Of a DNA stretch of 64,000 nucleotides, positions 7,168 to 15,545 are shown in pieces. Where the stretch lies: positions 1-64,000 of the forward strand of contig CAJTRA010000006.1 in the NCBI GenBank assembly GCA_910578345.1. Reading direction: 5' to 3'. A program made the translations under genes and the position numbers. The notes under the pieces are model-generated. The model saw only the letters and a program-made list of their open reading frames with translations, was not told where the DNA came from and ran no database searches. Source of the stretch: an uncultured Lachnospiraceae bacterium (GTDB lineage: Bacteria; Bacillota; Clostridia; Lachnospirales; Lachnospiraceae). Numbering within the stretch: position 1 is the stretch's first letter; the number at the start of each line of letters is the position of its first letter.

Positions 7168-8634
7168 ATGAAATTTTCACCAGATTTAAAGGAAGTTAAA
7201 CAGATTGCCAGGACAGGTGAGTATAAAGTACTTCCGGTCAGTTGTGAGATCCTGTCAGATATCTGTACACCGATCGAAGCGCTCAAAATATTAAAAAACG
7301 TGTCAACGCACTGTTATATGCTGGAGTCAGTCACGGAGAAGGAGAAATGGGGACGCTATACTTTCCTGGGATTTGATCCGAAGCTGGAAGTGACCTGTAT
7401 CAACGGGGAGATGAAAATCGGTAATATTCAATTTCACACGGATGATCCTTCCATGTATCTGCGTCAGATCCTTGCAGACCATAAGAGTCCGCGGTTTGAT
7501 GGACTTCCCTCCTTTACAGGAGGATTGGTAGGATATTTCGCTTATGATTACCAGGGGTATCAGGAAAAGAGTGTCAGGATTGAAGTTGAAGATACAGAAG
7601 ATTTCAAAGATGTGGATCTGATGCTTTTTGATAAAGTGATCGCGTTCGACCATTTCCGCCAGAAGATCATTTTGATTGTCAATATGTCCTTAGAGGAGAT
7701 TGAGTCCGGTTACAATAAAGCCATTATGGAACTAAAACAGTTATGTGATCTGCTCCGCAATGGTGAGAAGAAGCAAGAACCCGGCGGAAGGCTTCTCGGA
7801 GAAGTGACGCCGCTTTTTCAGAAAGAACAGTATTGCGAGATCGTCGAGAAAGCCAAATATCACATCCGGGAAGGAGATATCTTTCAGATCGTACCGTCTA
7901 ATCGGTTGAGCGCTCCGTTTGAAGGAAGTCTGTTCAATACATACCGAATTCTGCGGACGATCAATCCGTCGCCGTATATGTTTTATTTTTCGGGAACAGA
8001 TGTAGAGATCGCGGGAGCTTCACCGGAGACGCTTGTCAAATTGGAGAATGGAATACTGCATACCTTCCCGCTTGCAGGAACCAGGCCAAGGGGGCGTACA
8101 GAAGCTGAGGATCAGGCATTAGAAAGAGAGCTTCTGGCAGATGAAAAGGAATTGGCAGAACATAATATGCTGGTGGATCTGGGCAGAAATGATCTGGGCA
8201 AGATCAGCAAATTTGGCACTGTTCAGGTGGAAAAGCTGCATTCGATCGAGAGATATTCCCACGTCATGCATATCGGTTCTACGGTCAGGGGTGAAATCCG
8301 GGAGGAATATGACGCGCTTGATGCGATCGAGGCGGTGCTTCCGGCGGGAACACTTTCCGGCGCGCCGAAGATCCGTGCCTGTCAGTTGATCGGAGAGTTG
8401 GAGAATAATAAACGTGGTATTTATGGCGGAGCGATTGGCTACATTGATTTTACGGGAAACATGGACACTTGCATTGCGATCCGTATTGCCTATAAGAAAA
8501 ACGGCAGGGTGTTCGTCAGAAGCGGAGGCGGCGTAGTGGCAGATTCCGTACCGGAAAAGGAATATGAGGAGACGATCAATAAGGCCAGAGCAGTCGTTAA
8601 CGCTTTAAAACTTGCACAGGAGGTAGAGATATGA
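7168..8634 (+). CDS. trpE: Anthranilate synthase component I
   Basis: A 488-residue chorismate-binding enzyme that with TrpG makes anthranilate from chorismate and glutamine. The start at 7168 is set by AAGGAGG at 7151-7157; an earlier in-frame codon lies in the leader terminator. The N-terminal part carries the MLES segment of the tryptophan feedback site (LLES in most TrpE). The C-terminal part has the chorismate-binding signatures, including IFQIVPSNR, AGTRPRG, LVDLGRND and the late GGAIGYIDFTGN. It is the first gene of the trp operon and overlaps trpG by 4 bp (ATGA), suggesting translational coupling of the two subunits. The feedback motif points to trp rather than folate synthesis. Confidence 0.96.
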   Translation: MKFSPDLKEVKQIARTGEYKVLPVSCEILSDICTPIEALKILKNVSTHCYMLESVTEKEKWGRYTFLGFDPKLEVTCINGEMKIGNIQFHTDDPSMYLRQILADHKSPRFDGLPSFTGGLVGYFAYDYQGYQEKSVRIEVEDTEDFKDVDLMLFDKVIAFDHFRQKIILIVNMSLEEIESGYNKAIMELKQLCDLLRNGEKKQEPGGRLLGEVTPLFQKEQYCEIVEKAKYHIREGDIFQIVPSNRLSAPFEGSLFNTYRILRTINPSPYMFYFSGTDVEIAGASPETLVKLENGILHTFPLAGTRPRGRTEAEDQALERELLADEKELAEHNMLVDLGRNDLGKISKFGTVQVEKLHSIERYSHVMHIGSTVRGEIREEYDALDAIEAVLPAGTLSGAPKIRACQLIGELENNKRGIYGGAIGYIDFTGNMDTCIAIRIAYKKNGRVFVRSGGGVVADSVPEKEYEETINKARAVVNALKLAQEVEI

Positions 8635-9194
8635 TCTTGTTGATCGATAATTATGACAGTTTCTCCTATAATCTTTATCAGTTGACTGGAGAGATCAATC
8701 CTGATCTTAAAGTGATCCGCAATGATGAGAAAACGGTTGAAGAGATCAGAGAGATGAATCCTGACCGGATCCTTCTTTCACCCGGCCCTGGGAGGCCGGA
8801 AAATGCGGGAATTATGATCGATACAGTCAAAACTTTAGGAAAAGAAATTCCGATCCTTGGCGTCTGTCTGGGACATCAGGCAATCTGTGCGGCGTTCGGT
8901 GCCGAGATTACTTATGCGAAAGAACTGATGCATGGAAAGCAGTCGCAGGTCAGATTCGACAAAGAATGTCCCCTGTTTCGGAACTGTCCCGATGAAGCTC
9001 CTGTGGCCCGCTATCATTCTCTTGCGGCAAAGGCGGAAATGATGCCAAAAGAGCTTAAGATCACGGCTGTTACAGAGGATGGAGAGATCATGGCAGTGGA
9101 ACACAGAGAATATCCGATCTTTGGAGTACAGTTTCATCCAGAATCCATTATGACGCCGGACGGAAAGACGATGCTTAATAATTTCATAAAATAA
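8631..9194 (+). CDS. trpG: Anthranilate synthase component II (glutamine amidotransferase)
   Basis: A 187-residue class I glutamine amidotransferase that feeds ammonia to TrpE. The catalytic triad is visible as Cys in GVCLGHQAI and His-x-Glu in QFHPESIMT; the oxyanion motif LSPGPGRPENAG is intact. The length is that of a standalone subunit, not fused to TrpD as in enterobacteria. It starts within the trpE stop codon (4-bp overlap) behind AGGAGG, and trpD follows after about 20 bp. In some species such a subunit also serves PabB, and no pabB is seen here. Confidence 0.95.
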   Translation: MILLIDNYDSFSYNLYQLTGEINPDLKVIRNDEKTVEEIREMNPDRILLSPGPGRPENAGIMIDTVKTLGKEIPILGVCLGHQAICAAFGAEITYAKELMHGKQSQVRFDKECPLFRNCPDEAPVARYHSLAAKAEMMPKELKITAVTEDGEIMAVEHREYPIFGVQFHPESIMTPDGKTMLNNFIK

Positions 9195-9213
9195 TACAGT
9201 AAAGGAGCAGAGA

Positions 9214-10230
9214 ATGATCAGAGAAGCAATTGAAAAAATCGTAAACAAACAGGATCTCACTTATGATGAGGCGTACACAGTGATGAATGTGATCATGAGC
9301 GGGGAAACTTCACCGACCCAGAATGCCGCTTTCCTGGCGGCGCTCTCCACGAAAAGTGCAAGGGCAGAGACTAAGGATGAGATTGCCGGATGTGCTGCCG
9401 CCATGAGAGATCATGCCGTTAAGGTTGAGACAGGCATGGAGATCATGGAGATCGTAGGAACCGGTGGGGATAACGCACACAGCTTTAATATTTCTACGAC
9501 CACCGCTCTTGTATGTGCGGCGGGAGGCGTGAAGATTGCAAAACACGGTAATCGCGCGGCTTCTTCACAGTGTGGGACGGCAGATTGTCTTGAGGCTCTG
9601 GGAGTGAATATCCAGCAAAGCCCGGAAAAATGTATTGAACTGTTGCAAGAAGTGGGCATGTGTTTCTTCTTCGCCCAGAAATACCATACTTCTATGAAAT
9701 ATGTAGGCGCGATCCGCAAAGAATTAGGGTTCCGCACAGTATTCAATATTCTTGGACCGCTGACGAATCCGGGTAGTCCCTCCTTACAGCTTCTCGGCGT
9801 GTATGACGAATATCTGGTAGAGCCGTTGGCGCAGGTGCTGATCAGTCTTGGCGTGAAAAGAGGGATGGTTGTGTATGGCCAGGATAAACTGGATGAGATT
9901 TCCTTGAGTTCACCGACGACAGTCTGCGAATTTCAGGATGGCTGGTTTAAATCATACGTAATTACACCAGAACAGTTTGGATTTGCCTCTTGCACGAAAG
10001 AAGATCTGATTGGTGGTACGCCTGCACAGAATGCCGAGATTGTGCGCGGTATCTTACGCGGAAACAAAGGACATAAACGGAATGCGGTGCTCATGAATGC
10101 CGGAGCGGCCCTCTATCTTGCCGGGAAAGCAGAGAGTATGGAAAGCGGAATCCGACTCGCTGGGGAATTGATCGATTCCGGTAAGGTGATGGAGACATTA
10201 GACCGGTTCATAGAAGTGAGTAACCGTTGA
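9214..10230 (+). CDS. trpD: Anthranilate phosphoribosyltransferase
   Basis: A 338-residue enzyme that joins PRPP and anthranilate to give phosphoribosylanthranilate, the second pathway step. It has the PRPP-binding glycine motif VGTGGDNAHSFNIST and the KHGNRAASSQCGTADCLEALG segment, with FNILGPLTNP later. The length is standard. It starts behind AAGGAG, 19 bp after trpG, and its stop lies just before the trpC ribosome binding site, in keeping with one polycistronic message. Nothing unusual is seen. Confidence 0.96.
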   Translation: MIREAIEKIVNKQDLTYDEAYTVMNVIMSGETSPTQNAAFLAALSTKSARAETKDEIAGCAAAMRDHAVKVETGMEIMEIVGTGGDNAHSFNISTTTALVCAAGGVKIAKHGNRAASSQCGTADCLEALGVNIQQSPEKCIELLQEVGMCFFFAQKYHTSMKYVGAIRKELGFRTVFNILGPLTNPGSPSLQLLGVYDEYLVEPLAQVLISLGVKRGMVVYGQDKLDEISLSSPTTVCEFQDGWFKSYVITPEQFGFASCTKEDLIGGTPAQNAEIVRGILRGNKGHKRNAVLMNAGAALYLAGKAESMESGIRLAGELIDSGKVMETLDRFIEVSNR

Positions 10231-10247
10231 AGGAGATGGAGATCAAT

Positions 10248-11036
10248 ATGACGACGACAATATTAGACCAGCTTGCAGAACATGCAAGAGAGCGTGTGGA
10301 ACAGGCGAAGAACCTGATCTCTTATGAAGAGATCAGAAAGAGAGCACAGTCACTTCCGAAGGGAAATTTTGCCTTTGAAGATGCACTGAGAAAACCTGGC
10401 ATTTCTTTTCTGTGCGAATGCAAAAAGGCATCCCCGTCTAAGGGACTGATCGCGCCGGATTTTCCGTATTTGCAGATTGCAAAGGAATATGAAGAGGCAG
10501 GAGCAGACGGTATTTCCGTCTTGACAGAACCAAAATGGTTTCTGGGCAGTGATGAGTATCTGAGAGAGATTGCCAGTGAAGTGAAGATCCCTTGCCTGCG
10601 GAAAGATTTTACGGTAGATCCCTATATGATCTATGAGGCGAAAATACTTGGCGCGTCCGCAGTACTTCTGATCTGTTCGATCTTAAGGACAGAGCAGATC
10701 CGGGAAGCCATTAATATCTGTGATCTTCTTGGATTGTCGGCGCTTGTCGAGGCACATGAGGAAGAAGAAGTCAGAATGGCGATAGATGCCGGGGCGCGCG
10801 TGATCGGTGTGAATAACCGTAACCTGAAAGATTTCTCTGTAGATACCGAAAACAGCCGCAGACTGCGTCGGCTGATACCGGACGATGTCCTGTTTGTGTC
10901 AGAAAGCGGTGTCAGCAGTGCGGAAGATGTAAGGCAGCTTCAAGAAACAGGCGTGGACGCGGTATTGGTTGGAGAAGCGCTGATGCGGGCAGAGGATAGG
11001 CGCGCGAAACTAAAAGAATTCAGAATGGTGTTTTGA
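10248..11036 (+). CDS. trpC: Indole-3-glycerol phosphate synthase
   Basis: This 262-residue TIM-barrel enzyme closes the pyrrole ring of CdRP to give indole-3-glycerol phosphate. Catalytic landmarks are the FLCECKKASPSKG strand near the N-terminus (Glu and Lys), PCLRKDF, VEAHEEEE, GVNNRNL and the phosphate-binding SESGV. An upstream TTG at 10227 is in frame but lies before AAGGAG at 10230-10235, so the ATG at 10248 is chosen. It overlaps the region where trpF may begin. TrpC and TrpF are separate proteins here, unlike the E. coli fusion. Confidence 0.95.
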   Translation: MTTTILDQLAEHARERVEQAKNLISYEEIRKRAQSLPKGNFAFEDALRKPGISFLCECKKASPSKGLIAPDFPYLQIAKEYEEAGADGISVLTEPKWFLGSDEYLREIASEVKIPCLRKDFTVDPYMIYEAKILGASAVLLICSILRTEQIREAINICDLLGLSALVEAHEEEEVRMAIDAGARVIGVNNRNLKDFSVDTENSRRLRRLIPDDVLFVSESGVSSAEDVRQLQETGVDAVLVGEALMRAEDRRAKLKEFRMVF

Positions 11037-11050
11037 GCGGGGATGTATCT

Positions 11051-11662
11051 ATGATCTTGAATAAACCAAAAGTGAAATTCTGTGGTATCACGAACTTTTG
11101 TGATATAGAGGCTGTCAACGCATTAAGACCGGAATATGTCGGTTTCGTCTTTGTGAAAAACAGCAGGCGGTATGTAGAAGAGGAGAAAGCGGTCGAATTG
11201 AGAAGATCATTACATCCGGATATCCAGGCAGTCGGGGTATTTGTCAGAGAAGATCCTGAAACAATCGCCAGATATGTGAGAGAGGGTATAATCGATATCG
11301 TTCAGCTTCACGGCGGGGAAGAAGAGGAAGAGATCAGGAAACTGCGCCTGCTGACAGACCGGCCGATTATCAAGGCTTTTTCTGTAGAAACAGAAGCTGA
11401 TCTGAGAGAGGCGAATGCAAGCAGTGCGGATTATATTCTCCTGGATTCCGGCAAAGGCGGGACAGGAAAAGTGTTTGACTGGAACCTGATCGGAAAGATG
11501 GATCGTCCTTATTTTCTTGCCGGAGGACTTAACATTACGAATGCCGGAGAGGCCGTCCGTCGGCTCAAACCTTATGCCGTGGACGTCAGTTCAGGGATTG
11601 AGACGGATGGAAAGAAAGACAGAGGGAAAATGGAGGCGTTTCTGAGGGCTGTGGGTAGATGA
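11051..11662 (+). CDS. trpF: Phosphoribosylanthranilate isomerase
   Basis: A 203-residue TIM-barrel isomerase acting between TrpD and TrpC. It begins KVKFCGITN, where the Cys is the general base, and ends with the phosphate-binding LAGGLN and DVSSGIET motifs. The ATG at 11051 follows GCGGGGA; a TTG at 11033 that overlaps trpC by 4 bp is an alternative start. The length is typical for a standalone TrpF. Position between trpC and trpB is the usual Firmicute order. Confidence 0.95.
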   Translation: MILNKPKVKFCGITNFCDIEAVNALRPEYVGFVFVKNSRRYVEEEKAVELRRSLHPDIQAVGVFVREDPETIARYVREGIIDIVQLHGGEEEEEIRKLRLLTDRPIIKAFSVETEADLREANASSADYILLDSGKGGTGKVFDWNLIGKMDRPYFLAGGLNITNAGEAVRRLKPYAVDVSSGIETDGKKDRGKMEAFLRAVGR

Positions 11663-11719
11663 CAGGCAGAGGAGAAAGTTAACGGATATGTGTTTTCAGG
11701 AAAAATAAGGAGGAGAGAA

Positions 11720-12910
11720 ATGACAAACAAAAACGGACGTTTTGGGATGTACGGCGGACAGTATATTCCCGAAACTTTGATGAATGCCGTGATCGAATTG
11801 GAAAAGGCTTATACTTATTATAAGAACGATCCTGCTTTTCAGACAGAATTGACAGAATTATTCAATGAGTATGCAGGCCGTCCGTCCAGACTTTACTATG
11901 CGGAAAAGATGTCGAGGGATCTGGGCGGCGCCAGGATCTATCTGAAAAGAGAGGATCTGAACCATACCGGTTCCCATAAGATCAATAATGTATTGGGGCA
12001 GGCTCTGCTTGCGAAGAAGATGGGAAAGAGCCGTCTGATCGCGGAGACAGGAGCCGGTCAGCACGGTGTGGCTACGGCGACCGCTGCGGCCCTGATGGGA
12101 ATGGAGTGTGTCGTCTTCATGGGAGAGGAGGATACCATCAGACAGGCGCTCAATGTGTACCGCATGAGGCTTCTTGGAGCGGAAGTCGTCTCTGTGAAGA
12201 CAGGGACAGCGACGTTGAAGGATGCCGTTTCGGAAGCGATGCGTGAGTGGACTTCCCGGATCGCAGATACCCATTATTGTCTCGGCTCTGTTATGGGGCC
12301 GCATCCTTTTCCGGCAATGGTCCGAGATTTCCAGGCAGTCATCTCGAAGGAGATCAAAGAACAGCTTCTTGAGAAAGAAGGAAAGCTGCCGGACGCAGTG
12401 ATCGCCTGTGTAGGCGGCGGTTCAAATTCTATGGGCAGTTTCTATCATTTTATAGAAGATAAGGATGTAAGGCTGATCGGCTGTGAGGCGGCGGGAAGAG
12501 GTATCGATACCTTCGAGACAGCGGCGACAGTCAATACGGGAAGAGTAGGTATTTTCCACGGCATGAAATCTTATTTCTGCCAGGATCAGTACGGACAGAT
12601 CGCACCGGTGTATTCGATCTCGGCAGGTTTGGATTATCCTGGCGTGGGGCCGGAGCACGCTTATCTGCACGATATCGGACGGGCGGAATATGTGCCGGTA
12701 ACTGACGAAGAAGCAGTGTGCGCCTTTGAGTATCTGTCGAGGACAGAGGGGATCATTCCTGCCATAGAGTCTGCACACGCGGTTGCTTATGCGAAGAAGA
12801 TCGCACCGGAAATGGAGAAGGATAGAATCATTGTGATCACAATATCAGGAAGAGGAGATAAGGATTGTGCAGCCATTGCACGCTACAGAGGGGAGGATAT
12901 ATATGAGTAG
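11720..12910 (+). CDS. trpB: Tryptophan synthase beta chain
   Basis: A 396-residue PLP enzyme that condenses indole with serine. The PLP lysine is in HTGSHKINN, and the GGGSNSMG phosphate cradle and the C-terminal SGRGDKD are intact. The start at 11720 follows AAGGAGG at 11707-11713; an upstream GTG at 11690 is ignored. This is the TrpB1 type that pairs with TrpA through the communication-domain residues around AETGAGQHG. Its end overlaps the start of trpA by 8 bp, as expected for subunits of one alpha2-beta2 complex. Confidence 0.97.
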   Translation: MTNKNGRFGMYGGQYIPETLMNAVIELEKAYTYYKNDPAFQTELTELFNEYAGRPSRLYYAEKMSRDLGGARIYLKREDLNHTGSHKINNVLGQALLAKKMGKSRLIAETGAGQHGVATATAAALMGMECVVFMGEEDTIRQALNVYRMRLLGAEVVSVKTGTATLKDAVSEAMREWTSRIADTHYCLGSVMGPHPFPAMVRDFQAVISKEIKEQLLEKEGKLPDAVIACVGGGSNSMGSFYHFIEDKDVRLIGCEAAGRGIDTFETAATVNTGRVGIFHGMKSYFCQDQYGQIAPVYSISAGLDYPGVGPEHAYLHDIGRAEYVPVTDEEAVCAFEYLSRTEGIIPAIESAHAVAYAKKIAPEMEKDRIIVITISGRGDKDCAAIARYRGEDIYE

Positions 12911-13676
12911 GATCAAAACAGCTTTTGAGAATGGAAAGGCCTTTATCGCATTTGTTACCTGTGGAGATCCGGATCTTTCGACGACTGCTGCCGTTATCCG
13001 TGCGGCAGTAGAAAACGGAGCGGATCTGATTGAGCTGGGAATTCCCTTTTCGGATCCTACCGCAGAGGGGCCGGTGATCCAGGGAGCAAATGTACGGGCG
13101 CTTCGCGGCGGCATAACGACAGATCAGATCTTTGCGCTTGTCATGGAGCTTCGGCAGGATATCAAGGTTCCGATGGTCTTTATGACCTATGCAAACGTAG
13201 TGTTTTCCTATGGAGCCAGGAAGTTTCTTTCGACTTGCAAGGAAGTCGGGATTGACGGCCTGATTCTGCCTGATCTTCCCTTTGAGGAGAAGGAAGAATT
13301 CCTGCCGGTTTGTCATGAGAATGGAGTAGACTTGATCTCACTTGTGGCTCCTACCTCAGAGAACCGCATTGCTATGATCGCCAGGGAGGCGGAAGGATTT
13401 CTCTATCTGGTATCTTCCCTGGGAGTGACAGGGATGAGAAATGAGATCACGACAGACCTTGCCTCTATCGTGAAGGTAATACGACAGAATACAAATATAC
13501 CGTGTGCGATTGGTTTCGGTATTTCCACACCGGAACAGGCGAAGAAGATGGCAGATCTTTCTGACGGGGCAATCGTCGGTTCCGCAATCATTAAGATTGT
13601 GGAGCAATATGGGAAAGAGGCGCCGAAATATGTTGGGGAATATGTGAAATCGATGAAGGAAGGAATGATATTATAG
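12903..13676 (+). CDS. trpA: Tryptophan synthase alpha chain
   Basis: A 257-residue TIM-barrel lyase that cleaves indole-3-glycerol phosphate and channels indole to TrpB. The catalytic Glu is in ELGIPFSDPTAEGP and the catalytic Asp in GLILPDLPFEE; the phosphate site GFGISTPEQ is present. The ATG at 12903 lies inside the trpB end and follows AGGGGAGG. It is the last gene of the operon. Its stop codon touches a long inverted repeat (13676-13770) that probably ends the transcript. Confidence 0.96.
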   Translation: MSRIKTAFENGKAFIAFVTCGDPDLSTTAAVIRAAVENGADLIELGIPFSDPTAEGPVIQGANVRALRGGITTDQIFALVMELRQDIKVPMVFMTYANVVFSYGARKFLSTCKEVGIDGLILPDLPFEEKEEFLPVCHENGVDLISLVAPTSENRIAMIAREAEGFLYLVSSLGVTGMRNEITTDLASIVKVIRQNTNIPCAIGFGISTPEQAKKMADLSDGAIVGSAIIKIVEQYGKEAPKYVGEYVKSMKEGMIL

Positions 13677-13770
13677 TTAACGACATTAGAAATTGTGCTT
13701 TCGGTTCTGCAAAAGCTTCCGTATATGGCTTTGACAGAAACCGGAAGCAGCAATTTATTATGTCGTTTAC
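13676..13770. repeat. Palindromic repeat element, copy A
   Basis: Outer arms (13676 to about 13707 against about 13738 to 13770) are imperfect inverted repeats with GTTAACGACATTA facing TTATGTCGTTTAC. An inner pair, GCTTCCG at about 13715-13721 with CGGAAGC, also forms. The core TTCCGTATATGGCT-TTGACAG recurs at 19850-19870, so this is one of at least two copies of a repeat family. It lies between the convergent trpA and esterase genes and may serve as a two-way terminator, although there is no long T tract. Confidence 0.65.
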
Positions 13771-13794
13771 TATCACTGCACGTATGATATTGTT

Positions 13795-15351
13795 TTAATG
13801 CTGTACATCCTGTGTCTCAGTGACTTCTTTCATACTGAAGGGAGGAAGAACACTGTCGATCAATTCATATAATCGGTCGTCGAAATTCATCCTTACTTCA
13901 CATTTCCGATCGAAGATCATGGTTGGCTCTTTATCGGTGGTCACTTTCGGCCAGGTAGGCAGCTTCTTATGGTTTGGATCTCCGGTCTTCACAAATGCCA
14001 TAAAGGCATCGAATACCTGCTCCTGTAATTGATCGCTGACGTTTGGTATGCTGCAGATCTCTACTTTGTCGATATTATGGAAGAAGAAGGGGATATCGGA
14101 ACAATGCCATGCGATCTTATTGTGCTCATAGGGGAATTCCAAGGTGAAATCATATAAATATACATTGGCTTTACCACCTGCGGCGTGTGCCTTTGCAAGC
14201 TGTTTGGAGGGCTGGCGCATTGCTCTGTCAAGATACAACAAATCTGTAGGGTTTTTGCCAGGATATGCCTGGGCGAATGCCTCCATTGCCTCTTTGGTAT
14301 GGTCGCCGTATACTTTCCGTATCATCTCTTCTATGGCGTCTTGTGTCAGTTTCATCTTATTAAAGGCAGCAGGAGCGAAAGAAAATTCACCAAATACACT
14401 GCCAATCATCACAGGAATTTCATAAGCATGTTCGCGCAATCCATATCCCAGAGGATTTCCCCTGTAGTAGTCGTTGACCAGTGGGCCGCCGCCGATATAA
14501 CCGCCTTTTGCAGCAATGTTCGGGCTTACTTTTGCATAAGCTTTAGAAAGTTCATAGTAGGGGACTGTCTCTAACCTTGCAACTTCCGTTTCTTCCAGTC
14601 CAAGCTCTTTCAAAAGAGCGGTGACGATTTTACGGCCATCTCCCGTGCAGGAGGGCAGTAATTCTTCTGTTGCTACCCCGCTCATGATCAGTCCTTTGTG
14701 GAAAAGGCCATCTGCCTCTGCAATCTGCATCAGGTCAGAAACCTTCATGCCGCCGCCTGATTGTCCAAAAATTGTTACGTTGTCAGGATCGCCGCCAAAT
14801 ACAGCAATATTGTCATGAATCCATTGTAATGCGGCAACGATGTCTGCATGGCCCGCATTGCCGGAATTGCGGTATTTCTCGCCAAAAGGAGACAGATCCA
14901 GATAACCCAGGATATTCAGTCTGTGATTGACAGAGACTACGACCACATCTCCATAAAGACACATTTGGAAACCGTCATAGGCTTCCTGTTCGATGGAAGA
15001 TCCAGCGAAATAACCGCCGCCGTGCAGCCATACGACTACCGGATTTCTGGCGTTTTGTTGGATAGATTTCGTCCAGATATTCAGATTCTGGCAATGCTCG
15101 TCCTGCGGCCAGTAGCGATGTGGCACGAGCAATTCTCCACTTGGCGTGTCTTGTTCCTGAGGGCATACAAAACCGTAAGATGTGACGTTCCTGATGCCTT
15201 CCCATTTGGAAGCTGTCGGCATTTGAAAACGGTCTGCATGGGCGTATGGAATCCCCTTGAAAATATACTGCCCGTCATAAAAGTACCCCTTCAGTTGCCC
15301 GGATGTCGTTTCCAAAACGGGAACGTCATCATAATTAAATGTTTTGACCAT
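13795..15351 (-). CDS. Type-B carboxylesterase/lipase
   Basis: A 518-residue alpha/beta hydrolase of the COesterase family (PF00135), the size of PnbA-like esterases. It shows the N-terminal GxxKGIPYA segment, the oxyanion loop H110-G-G-G, the nucleophile S198 in FGQSGGG, and the late WHCSDIPFFF with the probable catalytic histidine. There is no signal peptide, so it is cytoplasmic. The ATG at 15351 follows AAGGAAGG; a longer in-frame start at 15393 lacks a good site. It is monocistronic on the minus strand. It probably hydrolyses short-chain or aryl esters; the natural substrate is unknown. Confidence 0.93.
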   Translation of the reverse strand: MVKTFNYDDVPVLETTSGQLKGYFYDGQYIFKGIPYAHADRFQMPTASKWEGIRNVTSYGFVCPQEQDTPSGELLVPHRYWPQDEHCQNLNIWTKSIQQNARNPVVVWLHGGGYFAGSSIEQEAYDGFQMCLYGDVVVVSVNHRLNILGYLDLSPFGEKYRNSGNAGHADIVAALQWIHDNIAVFGGDPDNVTIFGQSGGGMKVSDLMQIAEADGLFHKGLIMSGVATEELLPSCTGDGRKIVTALLKELGLEETEVARLETVPYYELSKAYAKVSPNIAAKGGYIGGGPLVNDYYRGNPLGYGLREHAYEIPVMIGSVFGEFSFAPAAFNKMKLTQDAIEEMIRKVYGDHTKEAMEAFAQAYPGKNPTDLLYLDRAMRQPSKQLAKAHAAGGKANVYLYDFTLEFPYEHNKIAWHCSDIPFFFHNIDKVEICSIPNVSDQLQEQVFDAFMAFVKTGDPNHKKLPTWPKVTTDKEPTMIFDRKCEVRMNFDDRLYELIDSVLPPFSMKEVTETQDVQH

Positions 15352-15545
15352 AGGTATAACCTTCCTTTCACATGATTTTATTCCCGCGATCAACGAGTAA
15401 AGTGATTGCCAGTAGCGGGGTGTTTGATATTGAATACCGTATTCTGTTGTAAGAAATAAAGTTTGTTATTTATCATAGTATAACACAGATCGTTGTTATT
15501 TTGATATTAATTTTCATCTGTAGTTAATTTATGTAACGAAAGATT